This document shows positions 35,963 through 46,000 of a DNA stretch of 49,886 nt, in pieces (position 1 is the first letter of the stretch; each line of letters starts with the position of its first letter). A model generated the notes under the pieces. That model did no database searches, had not been told where the DNA came from, and worked only from the letters and a program-made list of their open reading frames with translations. The DNA is from Streptococcus mitis. GTDB taxonomy: Bacteria > Bacillota > Bacilli > Lactobacillales > Streptococcaceae. Location of the stretch: positions 1 to 49,886 of the forward strand of contig NZ_SPGF01000008.1 of NCBI RefSeq assembly GCF_005844455.1, written 5' to 3'. Position numbers and translations under genes: made by a program.

Positions 35963-37193
35963 AAAATTCTTCTAACCTCCATTTATTTTTCTCAGAAATG
36001 TAGCCTGTAATAACTTCTCCATCATCTTGGTAGTCACGATCTTCCAGAATCGCAACACTTTCTAAATCATGAATTTTATAGGATTTTGAAAAAGGCACGC
36101 GCAGGGTAAAGACTTCAAAAATATCCTTGATTTTCTCTAAAAACAAAGCCTGCAAGTTTTCACGACTATCCTCAGACTTGGCAGAAATGAGGGCGTATGG
36201 CGTTTGGGTAGGCGTGAAATCCTCAACCAAATCGGCTTTATTGTAAAGGGTCAGGCGAGGAATATCCTCCATGTCCAAGTCTTTCATGATAGACAGAACC
36301 GTTTTTTCATGCTCCTCGTGGTAAGGATTGCTGGCATCGATAACATGAACTAGAAGGTCCACATGCTTGCTTTCTTCCAAGGTAGACTTGAAACTGGATA
36401 CCAACTCTGTCGGCAAATCTTGGATAAAGCCAACTGTATCTGTCAAAGTTACTTGAAGATTGCCCCCCAGATGGATACTCTTAGTCGTCGCGTCCAGAGT
36501 TGCAAAGAGCTCATCTGCCTCATACTGGGTCTTGCTAGTTAAGGTGTTCATGATAGTTGACTTTCCAGCATTGGTATAACCAATCAAACCAATCTTAAAG
36601 GTGCTGGACTCCAGACGTTTTTCTCTGACAGTCGCCCGATTTTTCTCAACCACCTTGAGTTGGCGCTCGATATCAGTGATTTGATTGCGAACGCTACGAC
36701 GATTCAATTCCAGCTGGCTTTCACCAGGACCACGGGAACCAATTCCCCCAGCCTGACGACTGAGCATAATCCCCTGACCAACCAAGCGAGGCAAGAGATA
36801 CTTGAGCTGGGCTAGGTGGACTTGGAGCTTCCCTTCATGGCTTCGAGCTCGCATGGCAAAGATATCCAAAATCAACTGCATACGGTCAATGACCTTGACA
36901 CCCAGAACTTCTTCTAGATTGACATTTTGCCTTGGGGTCAGACGGTTGTTGACGATGACAGTGGTAATTTCTTCTGCATCCACCATGAGCGCAATTTCTT
37001 CCAACTTACCAGAGCCGACGAAGGTCTTGGAATCATATTTTTCACGTTTTTGTCTGTAGCTATCTACAACGACTGCCCCTGCCGTTTTCGCTAAACTAGC
37101 CAATTCTTCCATGGAGAGGTCAAAATTGTCCATACCCTGCAATTCCACACCAATCAGCAGGACTCGCTCCTCTTTTTTTTCCGTATCAATCAT
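35955..37193 (-). CDS. hflX: Ribosome-splitting GTPase HflX
   Basis: This 412-aa GTPase rescues stalled ribosomes by splitting them. The N-terminal HflX domain contains [20 protein letters not shown], a helical linker follows, and the G1 motif is [14 protein letters not shown]3 is [10 protein letters not shown], and G4 is YNKADL. Normal length and ends. It overlaps both neighbours by eight bases (ATGATTGA with miaA upstream, ATGACTGA with the next gene), so translation is coupled on both sides. Confidence 0.95.
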   Translation of the reverse strand: MIDTEKKEERVLLIGVELQGMDNFDLSMEELASLAKTAGAVVVDSYRQKREKYDSKTFVGSGKLEEIALMVDAEEITTVIVNNRLTPRQNVNLEEVLGVKVIDRMQLILDIFAMRARSHEGKLQVHLAQLKYLLPRLVGQGIMLSRQAGGIGSRGPGESQLELNRRSVRNQITDIERQLKVVEKNRATVREKRLESSTFKIGLIGYTNAGKSTIMNTLTSKTQYEADELFATLDATTKSIHLGGNLQVTLTDTVGFIQDLPTELVSSFKSTLEESKHVDLLVHVIDASNPYHEEHEKTVLSIMKDLDMEDIPRLTLYNKADLVEDFTPTQTPYALISAKSEDSRENLQALFLEKIKDIFEVFTLRVPFSKSYKIHDLESVAILEDRDYQDDGEVITGYISEKNKWRLEEFYD

Positions 37194-38070
37194 CTAAAAA
37201 CTCCTCTATCTGGCTTAAAATGCGGTCTTGTACACCAGATTCTCCAATCTGATAAAAGGTCACCTGCATGCGATTACGGAACCAGGTCAACTGACGCTTG
37301 GCAAAACGACGGGTCGCCTGTTTGAGACTCTCACTGGCTTCTTCCAAGGTCTGCTCTCCACGGAAGTAAGGAAAGAGTTCCTTGTATCCAATACCTTTAG
37401 CAGCCTGCACATCAGGGTAATGGTCAAAAAGCCACTTGGCCTCATCCAAAAGCCCAGCCTCAAACATCAAGTCCACGCGGTGATTGATACGTTCATATAA
37501 TTGACTGCGTTCATCATCCAAGCAGATAATCAATGGTTCATACAAGGTTTCTTGATTTTCCAAATCCTGACCAAAATGGGCGATTTCCAAGGCACGCATA
37601 GCACGACGACGATTAAACTGGGGAATCTCAAGGCCTGCTTGCTCCACCAAATGGGCTAATTCCTCATCTGAATATGGCTCCAAACTAGCTCGATAGTCCA
37701 AAATCTCCTCATGGGGGGTCTCTCCACCCAGATGGTAGCCTTCTAACAAGCTCTGGATATAAAGCCCAGTTCCACCAGCAATAATGGCTAGCTTACCACA
37801 GCTGTGAATATCCTCAATAGCCATCTTAGCTTCTGAAACAAAATCAAAAGCCGAGTAAGACTCGGTTACCTCTCTAACATCGATTAAATGATGGGGAACA
37901 GCTGCCTGCTCTTCTGGACTAGCCTTAGCCGTCCCAATATCAAGTCCTCGATAGACTTGCTGGCTATCTCCACTAACCACTTCGCCATTAAAACGCTTGG
38001 CCACTTCAATGGCAAGGGCTGTTTTCCCAACAGCAGTCGGTCCAACAATCACAATTATTTTTGTTTTCAT
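37186..38070 (-). CDS. miaA: tRNA dimethylallyltransferase MiaA
   Basis: This 294-aa enzyme adds a dimethylallyl group to A37 of tRNAs reading UNN codons. The P-loop is [16 protein letters not shown], followed by [16 protein letters not shown] and the [14 protein letters not shown] motif; the C-terminal part with [10 protein letters not shown] is family-typical. I choose the ATG at 38070, behind AAGGAAAA; a frame from 38121 adds [17 protein letters not shown] and is unlikely. First gene of the five-gene operon. Confidence 0.96.
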   Translation of the reverse strand: MKTKIIVIVGPTAVGKTALAIEVAKRFNGEVVSGDSQQVYRGLDIGTAKASPEEQAAVPHHLIDVREVTESYSAFDFVSEAKMAIEDIHSCGKLAIIAGGTGLYIQSLLEGYHLGGETPHEEILDYRASLEPYSDEELAHLVEQAGLEIPQFNRRRAMRALEIAHFGQDLENQETLYEPLIICLDDERSQLYERINHRVDLMFEAGLLDEAKWLFDHYPDVQAAKGIGYKELFPYFRGEQTLEEASESLKQATRRFAKRQLTWFRNRMQVTFYQIGESGVQDRILSQIEEFLDD

Positions 38071-38127
38071 CTTTTTTCCTTGAAAAATTCCCATTTTTTC
38101 GTTACTATTATTATAACACAAAAAGGT

Positions 38128-38164
38128 CAGTCAGAAAAATGTGACCTCTTGAAGAGGCTGGCTG
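38128..38164 (+). promoter_or_regulatory. Structured leader of the DUF3042 gene
   Basis: CCTCTT-G-AAGAGG (38145-38157) is a perfect hairpin stem, flanked by CAGTCAG (38128-38134) and CTGGCTG (38158-38164), which can pair with one G-T. It lies between a likely -10 near 38112 and the RBS. Confidence 0.4.
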
Positions 38165-38190
38165 ATTGAGAATATAAAGGAGGAAGACTC

Positions 38191-38361
38191 ATGGCTAAAG
38201 GATTCGCTAAAGGTCTTGTAACAGGTGTCGCAGGAACTGTCGCTGCACTTGCAGGCGCGGTATACGCATTTAAAAAGAAAGTAATCGAACCAGAAGAACA
38301 AAAAGCAGCTTTCATCGAAGAAAACCGTAAAAAAGCAGCTCGCCGCCGCGTATCACGTTAA
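38191..38361 (+). CDS. Small DUF3042 protein
   Basis: This 56-aa protein starts MAKGFAKGLVTGVAG, has one membrane-like helix (TVAALAGAVYAF), and ends in a charged, basic tail (KKAARRRVSR). It matches the small DUF3042 family of Lactobacillales, whose function is unknown. The RBS AAAGGAGG is strong, with eight bases to the ATG. It lies alone on the plus strand between miaA and thyA. Confidence 0.85.
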   Translation: MAKGFAKGLVTGVAGTVAALAGAVYAFKKKVIEPEEQKAAFIEENRKKAARRRVSR

Positions 38362-38366
38362 GAAAC

Positions 38367-38403
38367 AAAAGAAGTTGGGATTCATTATCTCAACTTCTTT
38401 TTT
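38367..38403. terminator. Bidirectional terminator between DUF3042 and thyA
   Basis: GAAGTTG-G-GA and TC-T-CAACTTC arms (38371-38398) with A- and T-runs at the sides. Confidence 0.88.
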
Positions 38404-38411
38404 CTATTCTT

Positions 38412-39251
38412 TTAAATAGCTAGGTCAAACTTCAACTGGGGCTTAACAGGGTCATAATCCACCAACTCAAAATCTTCTGCTTTAATATCAAAGAAATTAG
38501 TCCCATCAGGAACATTTAAAATCAAGCGTGGTTGGCAGTTTGACGGCTCACGACGGAGCAATTCCTGAGCTTGTTCAAATTGATTGTCATAGATATGGAG
38601 GTTGTTTATGAAATAGAAGAACTTCCCAACCTTCCAGCCAAAATGCTTGGCAATCATCATTTGAAGAGCCACATACTGCATAGCATTGATGTGGTGGGCC
38701 ACCAGCATATCATTCGAGCGTTGCGTCAAGGTCGCATCCAGATAGATTTCCCCATCAACACGACGGACATCAAACATGGTCTGAAAGGCACATGGGAGCA
38801 ACCCATCTGTCTCTTCGAAAGCTTGGTAATCCCAGAGCGAAATGATATTGCGACGGTTCCAAGGGTTGGCTTCCAACTGTTTGAGAAGCTTATTAATAAT
38901 ATCGTGTTTCTTAACAACGGCACCATAGCGTTCACCAATGGTTCCTGTATCTCCCACTTCCCAGTCATCCCAGTAGTGAACATTGTACTTGCTATTTAGC
39001 ACTTCTAGGCTATTAGACTGATCTTGGTAAATCCAAAGTACTTCCTTGATGGCGGATTTGATAGCGATAGGACGCAAGGTTGTGATGGGAAATTCCCCCT
39101 TGGCCAAGTCATACTCTGCAAAGGTACCCGTTACGTACTTAGAGTTGGCAACTGTCCCATCCTTGTACTTAGGACGGGCCTGCTCAGAAAAGACACCGTC
39201 TTTGAGGATTCGTTCAATATTCTCTTTAAAAATCGTATCTGCTTTTGTCAT
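38412..39251 (-). CDS. thyA: Thymidylate synthase ThyA
   Basis: This 279-aa enzyme methylates dUMP to dTMP with methylene-tetrahydrofolate. The catalytic cysteine is in [12 protein letters not shown], the phosphate-binding RRN-I in [12 protein letters not shown], and the dUMP-binding QRSNDML and HIYDNQFEQ motifs are intact. The start is [16 protein letters not shown], which gives normal length. It stands alone between the DUF3042 terminator and the gki terminator. Confidence 0.97.
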   Translation of the reverse strand: MTKADTIFKENIERILKDGVFSEQARPKYKDGTVANSKYVTGTFAEYDLAKGEFPITTLRPIAIKSAIKEVLWIYQDQSNSLEVLNSKYNVHYWDDWEVGDTGTIGERYGAVVKKHDIINKLLKQLEANPWNRRNIISLWDYQAFEETDGLLPCAFQTMFDVRRVDGEIYLDATLTQRSNDMLVAHHINAMQYVALQMMIAKHFGWKVGKFFYFINNLHIYDNQFEQAQELLRREPSNCQPRLILNVPDGTNFFDIKAEDFELVDYDPVKPQLKFDLAI

Positions 39252-39297
39252 TTACTCTCACCTCATTTATTGTCCTAACTAGGATAGCATAAAAAAG

Positions 39298-39342
39298 AAA
39301 GGAGGAAAATCACTCGCTTCTGGAAAGCTATTTTCTCCTTTT
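39298..39342 (-). terminator. Terminator of gki
   Basis: AAAGGAG-AAAAT and ATTTTC-CTCCTTT arms with a long loop and a T-run on the minus strand, just beyond the gki stop. Confidence 0.75.
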
Positions 39343-39347
39343 TTATT

Positions 39348-40307
39348 TTATTGCAATACAAGTGATGCTGCTCCGATAACCCCAGCGTCATTTCCTAGAG
39401 TTGCAAGAGCTAATTTAGTGGATGTGCGTACTTGTGGGAAGCTATTTTCGTCATAGACTTTTTGAACACCTTGTAGAAGGAATTCTCCCGCAGCTGATAC
39501 ACCACCACCGATAACGATTGTTGATGGGTTTAGGATTGAACCGATGTTGGCACAAGCGATTCCCAAGTAACGTGAGAAGTTACGGTAAACGATCAAGGCA
39601 AGGTCGTCTCCTTCTTTTGCAAGGTCAAAGACAGTTTTAGCAGTTACTTCTTCACCGTCATCAATCAAACGTTTCAAGGCTGCATCGCCTTCGTATTCAT
39701 CTGCGTAACGACGAGTCAAGTTGACAATCCCTGTTGCAGAAGCGACTGTCTCAAGGCAACCTTTCTTACCGCAAGTACATGCGATTGGTTGATCAAAGTC
39801 AACAGTAATGTGGCCAAGCTCACCTGCTGCACCAGCAACACCGTGAAGCAATTTGCCTTCTGCAACGATACCGCCACCAACACCTGTACCGAGTGTCATA
39901 AAGACAACGTCTGGTTGGTTGTCACCAGCCCCCATCCAACGTTCACCAAGGGCTGCCACGTTGGCATCATTATCGATGAAGAATGGAATGCCCAAGGCTT
40001 TTTCAATTTTCTCTTTAATTGGTTGAAGGGTTTTCCAGTTCAAGTTGTAGGCACCAATAACAGTTCCTTTTTCACGGTCAACCACACCTGGTGATCCCAT
40101 TCCAATACCTTGGAAGTCCGCTGCTACCAATCCAAGCAAGTCCAAACGATGTTGAATAGACTCAATCATATCATCTACGATATGACTTCCCTCATCCAAA
40201 ATGTTAGTCTTGATAGACCATTTTTCTTGGATTTCTCCTGCTGTTGTTAAGATTGCAAATTTGATAGAAGTTCCACCAAGGTCAATCCCAATAATCTTTT
40301 GACTCAT
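39348..40307 (-). CDS. gki: Glucokinase Gki (ROK family)
   Basis: This 319-aa kinase phosphorylates glucose to glucose 6-phosphate. GIDLGGTSIKFAIL is the ATP phosphate motif, GVVDREKGTVIGAYNL and NDANVAALGE surround the sugar site, and ACTCGKKGCLET is the zinc-binding ROK motif. I choose the second of two adjacent ATGs (40307), six bases after GGAG, which gives the known MSQKIIGIDLGG start; a longer frame to 40376 is not likely because it runs through the promoter. Confidence 0.96.
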   Translation of the reverse strand: MSQKIIGIDLGGTSIKFAILTTAGEIQEKWSIKTNILDEGSHIVDDMIESIQHRLDLLGLVAADFQGIGMGSPGVVDREKGTVIGAYNLNWKTLQPIKEKIEKALGIPFFIDNDANVAALGERWMGAGDNQPDVVFMTLGTGVGGGIVAEGKLLHGVAGAAGELGHITVDFDQPIACTCGKKGCLETVASATGIVNLTRRYADEYEGDAALKRLIDDGEEVTAKTVFDLAKEGDDLALIVYRNFSRYLGIACANIGSILNPSTIVIGGGVSAAGEFLLQGVQKVYDENSFPQVRTSTKLALATLGNDAGVIGAASLVLQ

Positions 40308-40355
40308 CATATTCTCCTTTTTCATTGCGTAGTAATTGAAAATGCTTACAGTACT

Positions 40356-40394
40356 AGTATAACAAATTTCACTCATTTATGCAAAGGTTTGCAT
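40356..40394 (-). promoter_or_regulatory. gki promoter with a palindrome over the -35
   Basis: -35 TTGCAT (40379-40384), 17-base spacer, extended -10 TGTTATACT (TATACT at 40356-40361). ATGCAAA-GG-TTTGCAT (40379-40394) has perfect 7-base arms covering the -35. A near-cre, TGTAAGCATTTTCA, lies downstream of the -10. Confidence 0.7.
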
Positions 40395-40418
40395 TGACTT
40401 TCTGGATTTTATTCTGAC

Positions 40419-41111
40419 TTATGGTTTCCAGAGGCCGAAAGCATCTACGTAGTAGCGACCTCCATCAACTCGCTCATTTTTAGCCATTTTACCATCTGAT
40501 TTCAAATAGTAATTTCCTTGCCATGCATTGCGAGCGTATGAACCATCTGATTTCAAGTAATACCAGGCTTGATAAGAAGAGTCATAAACCCATTCACCTT
40601 GTGCCATTTTACCGTTTGATTTAAGGTAGTAAGCTCCTTGCCATGCATTCTTTGCATAAGATCCATCTGATTTCAAATAATACCAAGCTTGATAAAAAGC
40701 ATCATAAATCCATTCGCTCTGGGCCATTTTTCCGTCTGCTTTCAGGTAATAGCTTCCCTGCCAAGCATTTTTCACTGGATTTCCATTTTCATCAAAGTAG
40801 TACCATGCACCATCCTGCTTAACCCAGCCACTTGTTGTTGCTGAACTTGTATCAGTTTGAGTTGTAGTCTTTTGTTTTGCTTTAAAAGCACCCTTAGGGA
40901 CATTTTTCAATTCGCAAGCCACACCGTCATGATCGCGGTCTAACTTGGCAGAATAACCAGGATCCCCCTCATGAAGATCTGAATAGCCATTAGCCCAAGC
41001 TTCCTTACAGCTAGAAAAATGGATGTTTTCGTCTGCTAACACAGGTTGTGAAAACAAGGCTAAAACTGGCAAGGTAGATAGACTTATTTTTAAAAATAGA
41101 CGTTTGTTCAT
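40419..41111 (-). CDS. Choline-binding protein with Excalibur domain
   Basis: This 230-aa surface protein has a signal peptide (residues 1-26, ending VLA), an Excalibur calcium-binding domain (about 33-67: FSSCKEAWANGYSDL to LDRDHDGVACE, with the DxDxDGxxCE loop), a linker rich in Thr/Lys/Gln, and a choline-binding region (about 95-230) of W-Y-Y-[FL]-type repeats with AWQGxYYLKxDGKMA units. It ends in DAFGLWKP. The role is unknown; Excalibur domains are often on surface nucleases or adhesins. A promoter for it lies inside the hydrolase remnant at 41149-41177. Confidence 0.9.
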   Translation of the reverse strand: MNKRLFLKISLSTLPVLALFSQPVLADENIHFSSCKEAWANGYSDLHEGDPGYSAKLDRDHDGVACELKNVPKGAFKAKQKTTTQTDTSSATTSGWVKQDGAWYYFDENGNPVKNAWQGSYYLKADGKMAQSEWIYDAFYQAWYYLKSDGSYAKNAWQGAYYLKSNGKMAQGEWVYDSSYQAWYYLKSDGSYARNAWQGNYYLKSDGKMAKNERVDGGRYYVDAFGLWKP

Positions 41112-41148
41112 TTCTTTCTCCCATAATTATGATATCGATTTCACTATT

Positions 41149-41177
41149 ATTTTATCAAACTTATTTCAGCAATTCAA
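41149..41177 (-). promoter_or_regulatory. Promoter of the Excalibur choline-binding gene
   Basis: -35 TTGAAT (41172-41177), 17-base spacer, extended -10 TGATAAAAT (TAAAAT at 41149-41154). It overlaps the end of the hydrolase remnant. Confidence 0.65.
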
Positions 41178-41268
41178 GAGTCTCTGTGAGCTTATACTTC
41201 AAATGATTCCGAACTTCTTTCCAAGACTCTGCTGACTGCCCTAACCCGTGTAAAAATACCAGTTTCAT
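41161..41268 (-). pseudogene. Remnant of an alpha/beta hydrolase gene
   Basis: The ATG follows the pabB stop directly (TAGATG) with AGGAGA upstream. The 35 codons start MKLVFLHGLGQSAESWKEV, the HGLGQS oxyanion motif of alpha/beta hydrolases, and then end at TAA. The family is normally about 200 residues or more, so almost the whole protein, including the catalytic serine and histidine, is gone. The last residues (LTETLELLK) could be a fused C terminus left by an internal deletion. Confidence 0.75.
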
Positions 41269-42990
41269 CTAGTTCTCCTCAAGGCTTAATTCATACAAGC
41301 CTCTCACTGCATTACAACCGTAAATAGCTTCTGCTTGGGTTAAATCTGCCAAGGTCAAAACTTTCTCTTCTACCTGTCCTCTTTCCAGCAAATGCTGACG
41401 ATAAATTCCTGGCAAGATTCCAAGTCGGATAGGCGGTGTGTAGAGTTTCCCAGCGATTTTCAGAACCAAATTTCCGATAGAGGTTTCAAGAAGTTCTCCA
41501 GACTTATTGTGGTAAATAATCTCTTGCTCCCCTAGGTTCAAATGTGGTCTGTAAGTTGTTTTAAAATAGGTGAAGGATTGATTCAAATCCGCTTCTTGCA
41601 GACAAAGTTTAGCCTGGCAGAAATATGGACTAAGGGGTGTTAAGATTTGACGATCGAGTTCTATCTCTCCAGATTTGCTGAGAGAAATTCGCAAGCGGTA
41701 ATCTTGATTAGCATCACAAGCCTGATACTCTTCCTCTATCTTTTTTCTCACTTCTTCTGCATCAAAAGGAAAGGCAAAATAGCGACTAGCTATTCTCAGT
41801 CTTTCCAAATGTTGTTCTTCAAACAGCAGTTGTTTTTGGCTGATTTTCCCAGTAGTAATCAGTTGGAAACGATCTTGTTTACGATAGAGAACAGCTGCCT
41901 TTTGATGAACCTCGCGGTATTCAGATTCCCAAGTGCTATCCCATGTAATGCCTCCGCCAACTCCATAGATGGCTTTCCTTTGATGCAGTTGAATAGTCCG
42001 GATAGCAACATTGAAAATCCGTCGTCCATTTGGAAGCAAGAGACCAACCGTTCCACAGTAGACTCCACGCGGTTGTGGTTCCAGGCCCTTAATGATTTCC
42101 ATAGTTGCAATTTTGGGTGCGCCCGTTATGGATCCGCAAGGAAAGAGGGAGCGGAAAATTTCAACAAGGTCCACATCCTCTCGCAACCGACTCTTGATGG
42201 TCGAAGTCATCTGCCAAACCGTTGAATACTGTTCCACTTGGCAGAGACGCTCCACATGCTCACTCCCCACTTCAGAAATACGATTCATATCATTGCGCAA
42301 GAGGTCCACGATCATCATGTTTTCAGAGCGATTTTTAGGATCCTGTTCCAACCAGCCAGCCTGTTCAAGATCTTCTTGGTCAGTTACCCCACGCTGAGTC
42401 GTTCCCTTCATTGGTCGCGTTGTCAACTCGCGGTTATTCTGCTCAAAAAAGAGCTCTGGACTCATGGAAATCACTGCCATCTCGTCATGTTCCACATAAG
42501 CATTGTAGCTCGCCTCCTGTTCTACCACCATGCGATTGTAGATAGCAAAAGGATTGGCACTTAAATCTTGCTTGAGTTGGACTGTGTAGTTGACCTGATA
42601 TGTGTCCCCCTGACGTAAATGATAGTGAATCTGAGCAATCGCCTTTTCATAGTCTGCTGCAGACGTTACTTCCTGCCAATCATAAGGCAAATCAACATCC
42701 TCATAAGTCAGAGGAATAGGGGAGGTTTCCACCCTATCATGAACAGTAAAATACAGTAGGTACTCTCCCAGTAGGGGAGTCTTGTGAACTGCTAATTTTT
42801 CCTCAAAAGCAGGTGCAGCCTCGTAGCTGACATAACCCACCACATAGTAGCCCTGCTTTTGGTAGTTTTCCACTTGTACCAGCAAGGCTGTTACTTCCGC
42901 TAAATCTCTCGTTTTTAACTCTTTGATAGGCTGGGTAAAGGTGTATCTCTCCCCCAAAGCCCTAAAATCAATCACTGTTTTTCTATGCAT
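41269..42990 (-). CDS. pabB: Aminodeoxychorismate synthase/lyase fusion PabB-PabC
   Basis: This 573-aa protein makes the 4-aminobenzoate part of folate. Residues 1-330 are the chorismate-binding synthase part (PabB), with MSPELFFEQ, TRPMKGTTQRG, ENMMIVDLLRNDMNRI and SLFPCGSITGAPKI. The C-terminal part (about 370-573) is a class IV PLP lyase (PabC), with the family NxxRGLYEL end. Both parts look complete. It lies downstream of zmpB, separated by a terminator, and is followed by the hydrolase remnant. Confidence 0.93.
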   Translation of the reverse strand: MHRKTVIDFRALGERYTFTQPIKELKTRDLAEVTALLVQVENYQKQGYYVVGYVSYEAAPAFEEKLAVHKTPLLGEYLLYFTVHDRVETSPIPLTYEDVDLPYDWQEVTSAADYEKAIAQIHYHLRQGDTYQVNYTVQLKQDLSANPFAIYNRMVVEQEASYNAYVEHDEMAVISMSPELFFEQNNRELTTRPMKGTTQRGVTDQEDLEQAGWLEQDPKNRSENMMIVDLLRNDMNRISEVGSEHVERLCQVEQYSTVWQMTSTIKSRLREDVDLVEIFRSLFPCGSITGAPKIATMEIIKGLEPQPRGVYCGTVGLLLPNGRRIFNVAIRTIQLHQRKAIYGVGGGITWDSTWESEYREVHQKAAVLYRKQDRFQLITTGKISQKQLLFEEQHLERLRIASRYFAFPFDAEEVRKKIEEEYQACDANQDYRLRISLSKSGEIELDRQILTPLSPYFCQAKLCLQEADLNQSFTYFKTTYRPHLNLGEQEIIYHNKSGELLETSIGNLVLKIAGKLYTPPIRLGILPGIYRQHLLERGQVEEKVLTLADLTQAEAIYGCNAVRGLYELSLEEN

Positions 42991-43017
42991 ACCTTAAGTA
43001 TAGCACAAATTAAGAAA

Positions 43018-43048
43018 ACCCTCATCCGCAAAGCAGATGAGAGATTTC
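43018..43048 (-). terminator. Terminator of zmpB
   Basis: CTCATC-TGC-TTT-GCG-GATGAG (43021-43041) with a short T-run, just beyond the zmpB stop on the minus strand. Confidence 0.7.
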
Positions 43049-43050
43049 GA

Positions 43051-46000
43051 TTATTTAAAGATTGAAGTTTTAAAGCTATTTGTTTGTTGAAGAAGTTTTT
43101 TGTATAGTTTTTCTTTAAGTGTAACAGTATTGTCAAATTTAACTGATTCATTCTTAAGAGTAGCTTTATCTTTTTCAACGGCTGCAGCAAATGCATTCTT
43201 CAAATCTTCGTAACTACTGTAAGTAGTGCCGTCGATTGTAACAGAGTTAAATCCTGCCTTAGCTTTATCAACAACTTCTTTGAAGTATTCTTTCTTCCAA
43301 GCTTCTAGAGTACTAAATTTACCATCAGAAACTTTCTTAATGATGAAGTCATCACCTAGAGTAGCATGACCAGCCTGTTTAGACTCATTTTTTAGCATGT
43401 TAGAAGCGTAGTTTAAGAAGCCTTTTTCATATCCAAAGTAACCCCACATACGGAAGGTGTTATGCTTGAATGACATTGCTCCTGGAGCCCCTTCACTTGT
43501 ATTACCACCGTAAATACCTGCAGTGATAGGCACCGTTACATAGGCAGAGCCAAATCCAGTTGGGTCATAAGTACCATTACCAGGACCATGTTTGGTCATG
43601 AAGTTCTTATCTACCAGATCGTTAACAGAAGTTAAGTTATATTCTTTTTCTTCTGCATTCAAATCACGAACCTCATCGTATTGGTTCTTCGTATTCGCTC
43701 CACGTAGTTTTTTATCCACTTTCTTGAACCAAGCACTATTTAAGGCTTTATCGTGTTTATCAAGAACGGCTTCTCCTTCAAGGTAGTCAAGAAGCATGAG
43801 CGTATCATTGAAACCTTTCATGTAATGATCGATTTCTTCACGAGATGTAAGGTCATTTGGATTTGTGTTGTACCATTGGTTTCCGTCATTTGGACGTTCG
43901 TAGGTCATGTTCAATCCTAGTGCTTTAAAGTCGCCGTTTGGACTTGTTTCAGCAGGTGATTGTAACATACCTTGTGCGAATGCTTCTAAGTCAGTTCCTT
44001 CACGGTGTCTAGAACCACCTAGGTAAACCATGCGGTCATTTACGTGAGTCGTTTCGTGAGTGAAGGCTGAGATACCAAAGTCACTAATCATATTGGTAAC
44101 CATGAAGAAGACTGAATCATCTTTATAAGGATTACCGTAGATACGAGCTACAGCTCCCATACGCCAGTCAGTAGCATGGTAACGACCTGTTGGTCCGTAC
44201 AATTCACGAACTGGAGCGACATCTTTACCGCTATTAGTGTGACCGTATTTATCAGTACCTTCTTTGTAGTTTTGGTTATCTAGTACTGGTGTTGGCACCA
44301 TGTTATTGCTCTTCAATAGCTGGTTGCGAACTTTATCTAATGATAAACGAGACCAGAAATCCAAGTAGTTTTGTTGAGCTTTAGCAACTTTATCAATTTC
44401 AGGTTTGAATGCCTCACGTTCTGCTTCAGTATTCTTACCGTATTTCTCAAATGAACTGTATGCTAGTGTATTGTATGTTGAGATTAGAATCATGTGCGCA
44501 TCTTTTAAGTTCAGAAGTGGCAGGATCATCTTACCGTGCATGTCGTTATTTAGTCCTTCGTATGCTCTGTGTTTCTTATCAGCAAACTCAGGAGTTGTTG
44601 TCTTCGGCTCAACGACATATACATTATCTTTAGTTGCTTTTATGAACCAATCGTTTAAGTCTGTCTCACTTGTGAAGAGTTCCATATTGTATTTCAAGAA
44701 CTCATGTAAATTACCTTTACCAGTAGCACCAGCAATCACTTCACGATAGGCATCGTGAGTGCGGTCACCCTTAATATAACTTTCTTTAGAACCAATATTG
44801 ATGATTCGATCTAGGACACTAACATTCTTACCATAGAAGTCAGGTTTGAATAACATTAATTCTTTAATATTAAAGTCATCGAATTTAACTCCGTAGTAAC
44901 GGTTGAGGTAAGACAAACCAAGAAGAACTGCAGCCTTATTGTCATCGATTTTCTTAATCAAGGCACGTTTAGCAGCTTCATCTGTGTTCAGTTGGTGATC
45001 TTCATTTTCCACTAACTTCGTAACGAATTGATTAAGATTATCTTTAACATACTTGAAACTTTCTTCTAAGTACAAATCCTTAATTGCATTGACTTTGTTG
45101 CCACCAGTTCTACCCAAGTGTTGGTAAATCGGGTCAGATTGCAATTCAACTGGACTCAATTTACTTTCGATAGCGCTGATTAAATCTGCACGATCTTTAA
45201 CAACCATGTTTGGTGTGTAAACGACTTCACCAAGTTCAGCGATGCTGTATTCTTTAACTTGCTTCACTTGAGATTCTTTAGGTGAGATGTTAAAGATTTC
45301 TTTTGTCTTATCAGCATAGTGAACCATAATATGGTCAGCATCTGTAAGGTCTGTGACAAAGTCATTTCCTTTCATTGCAGTTACAGACAATACTTCTTTC
45401 GTTAATAAGTTTGATCCAGCAGGAATCTTGTTACCTTGATTTACAATCCATTCTTTGTTATAGAACGGTTGAAGTTTTTCGATATTACGGTAAGCAAGCT
45501 CATGAGATGCGTCGTAGTCTTGAGTATCTTTGTAAGTGTCAGCTTTTGGCTTAACATTATTTAATGTATCTAAAACAAGAGGATTGATAACATAATCATT
45601 AGCTGTAATTCCTAATGTTGCAATTTTCTGGTCAGCTTCATCTTGAGACACTTCTTTAATTCGGTTAGAAACAGAGAATTTAAATGAACGTTTCCCTGTA
45701 CTTACATCTTTTACAACGAAGTTACGTTCTAAAGCGTTATTTGAGAAGTATCCACCCTCTTCGTCGATATCTTTAGATCCATAGAACACTTCACCGTTTT
45801 CAACTTTCATCATAGACACAGAGTCTGCAACTTTACCCCATGCCCAGTTCTTACTAAGGAAACCACCTACTTCAACAGGTGTGTTTACCTTAATAGTTCC
45901 TTTAGTAACAGCATTACGAACAGAACCATATTTACCAATTCCGTTAGGATCAGAACCGTTATCTGATCTAGCAACAAATCCACCGATACGAGCTTTATTA

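Noticed and set aside
41161..41268. A functional small protein rather than a remnant
   Set aside because: It begins with a clear hydrolase motif but lacks all other parts of the fold; nothing supports a 35-residue function.
41647..42225. 192-codon plus-strand frame inside pabB
   Set aside because: It is antisense to conserved PabB/PabC motifs, and no family resemblance is seen.
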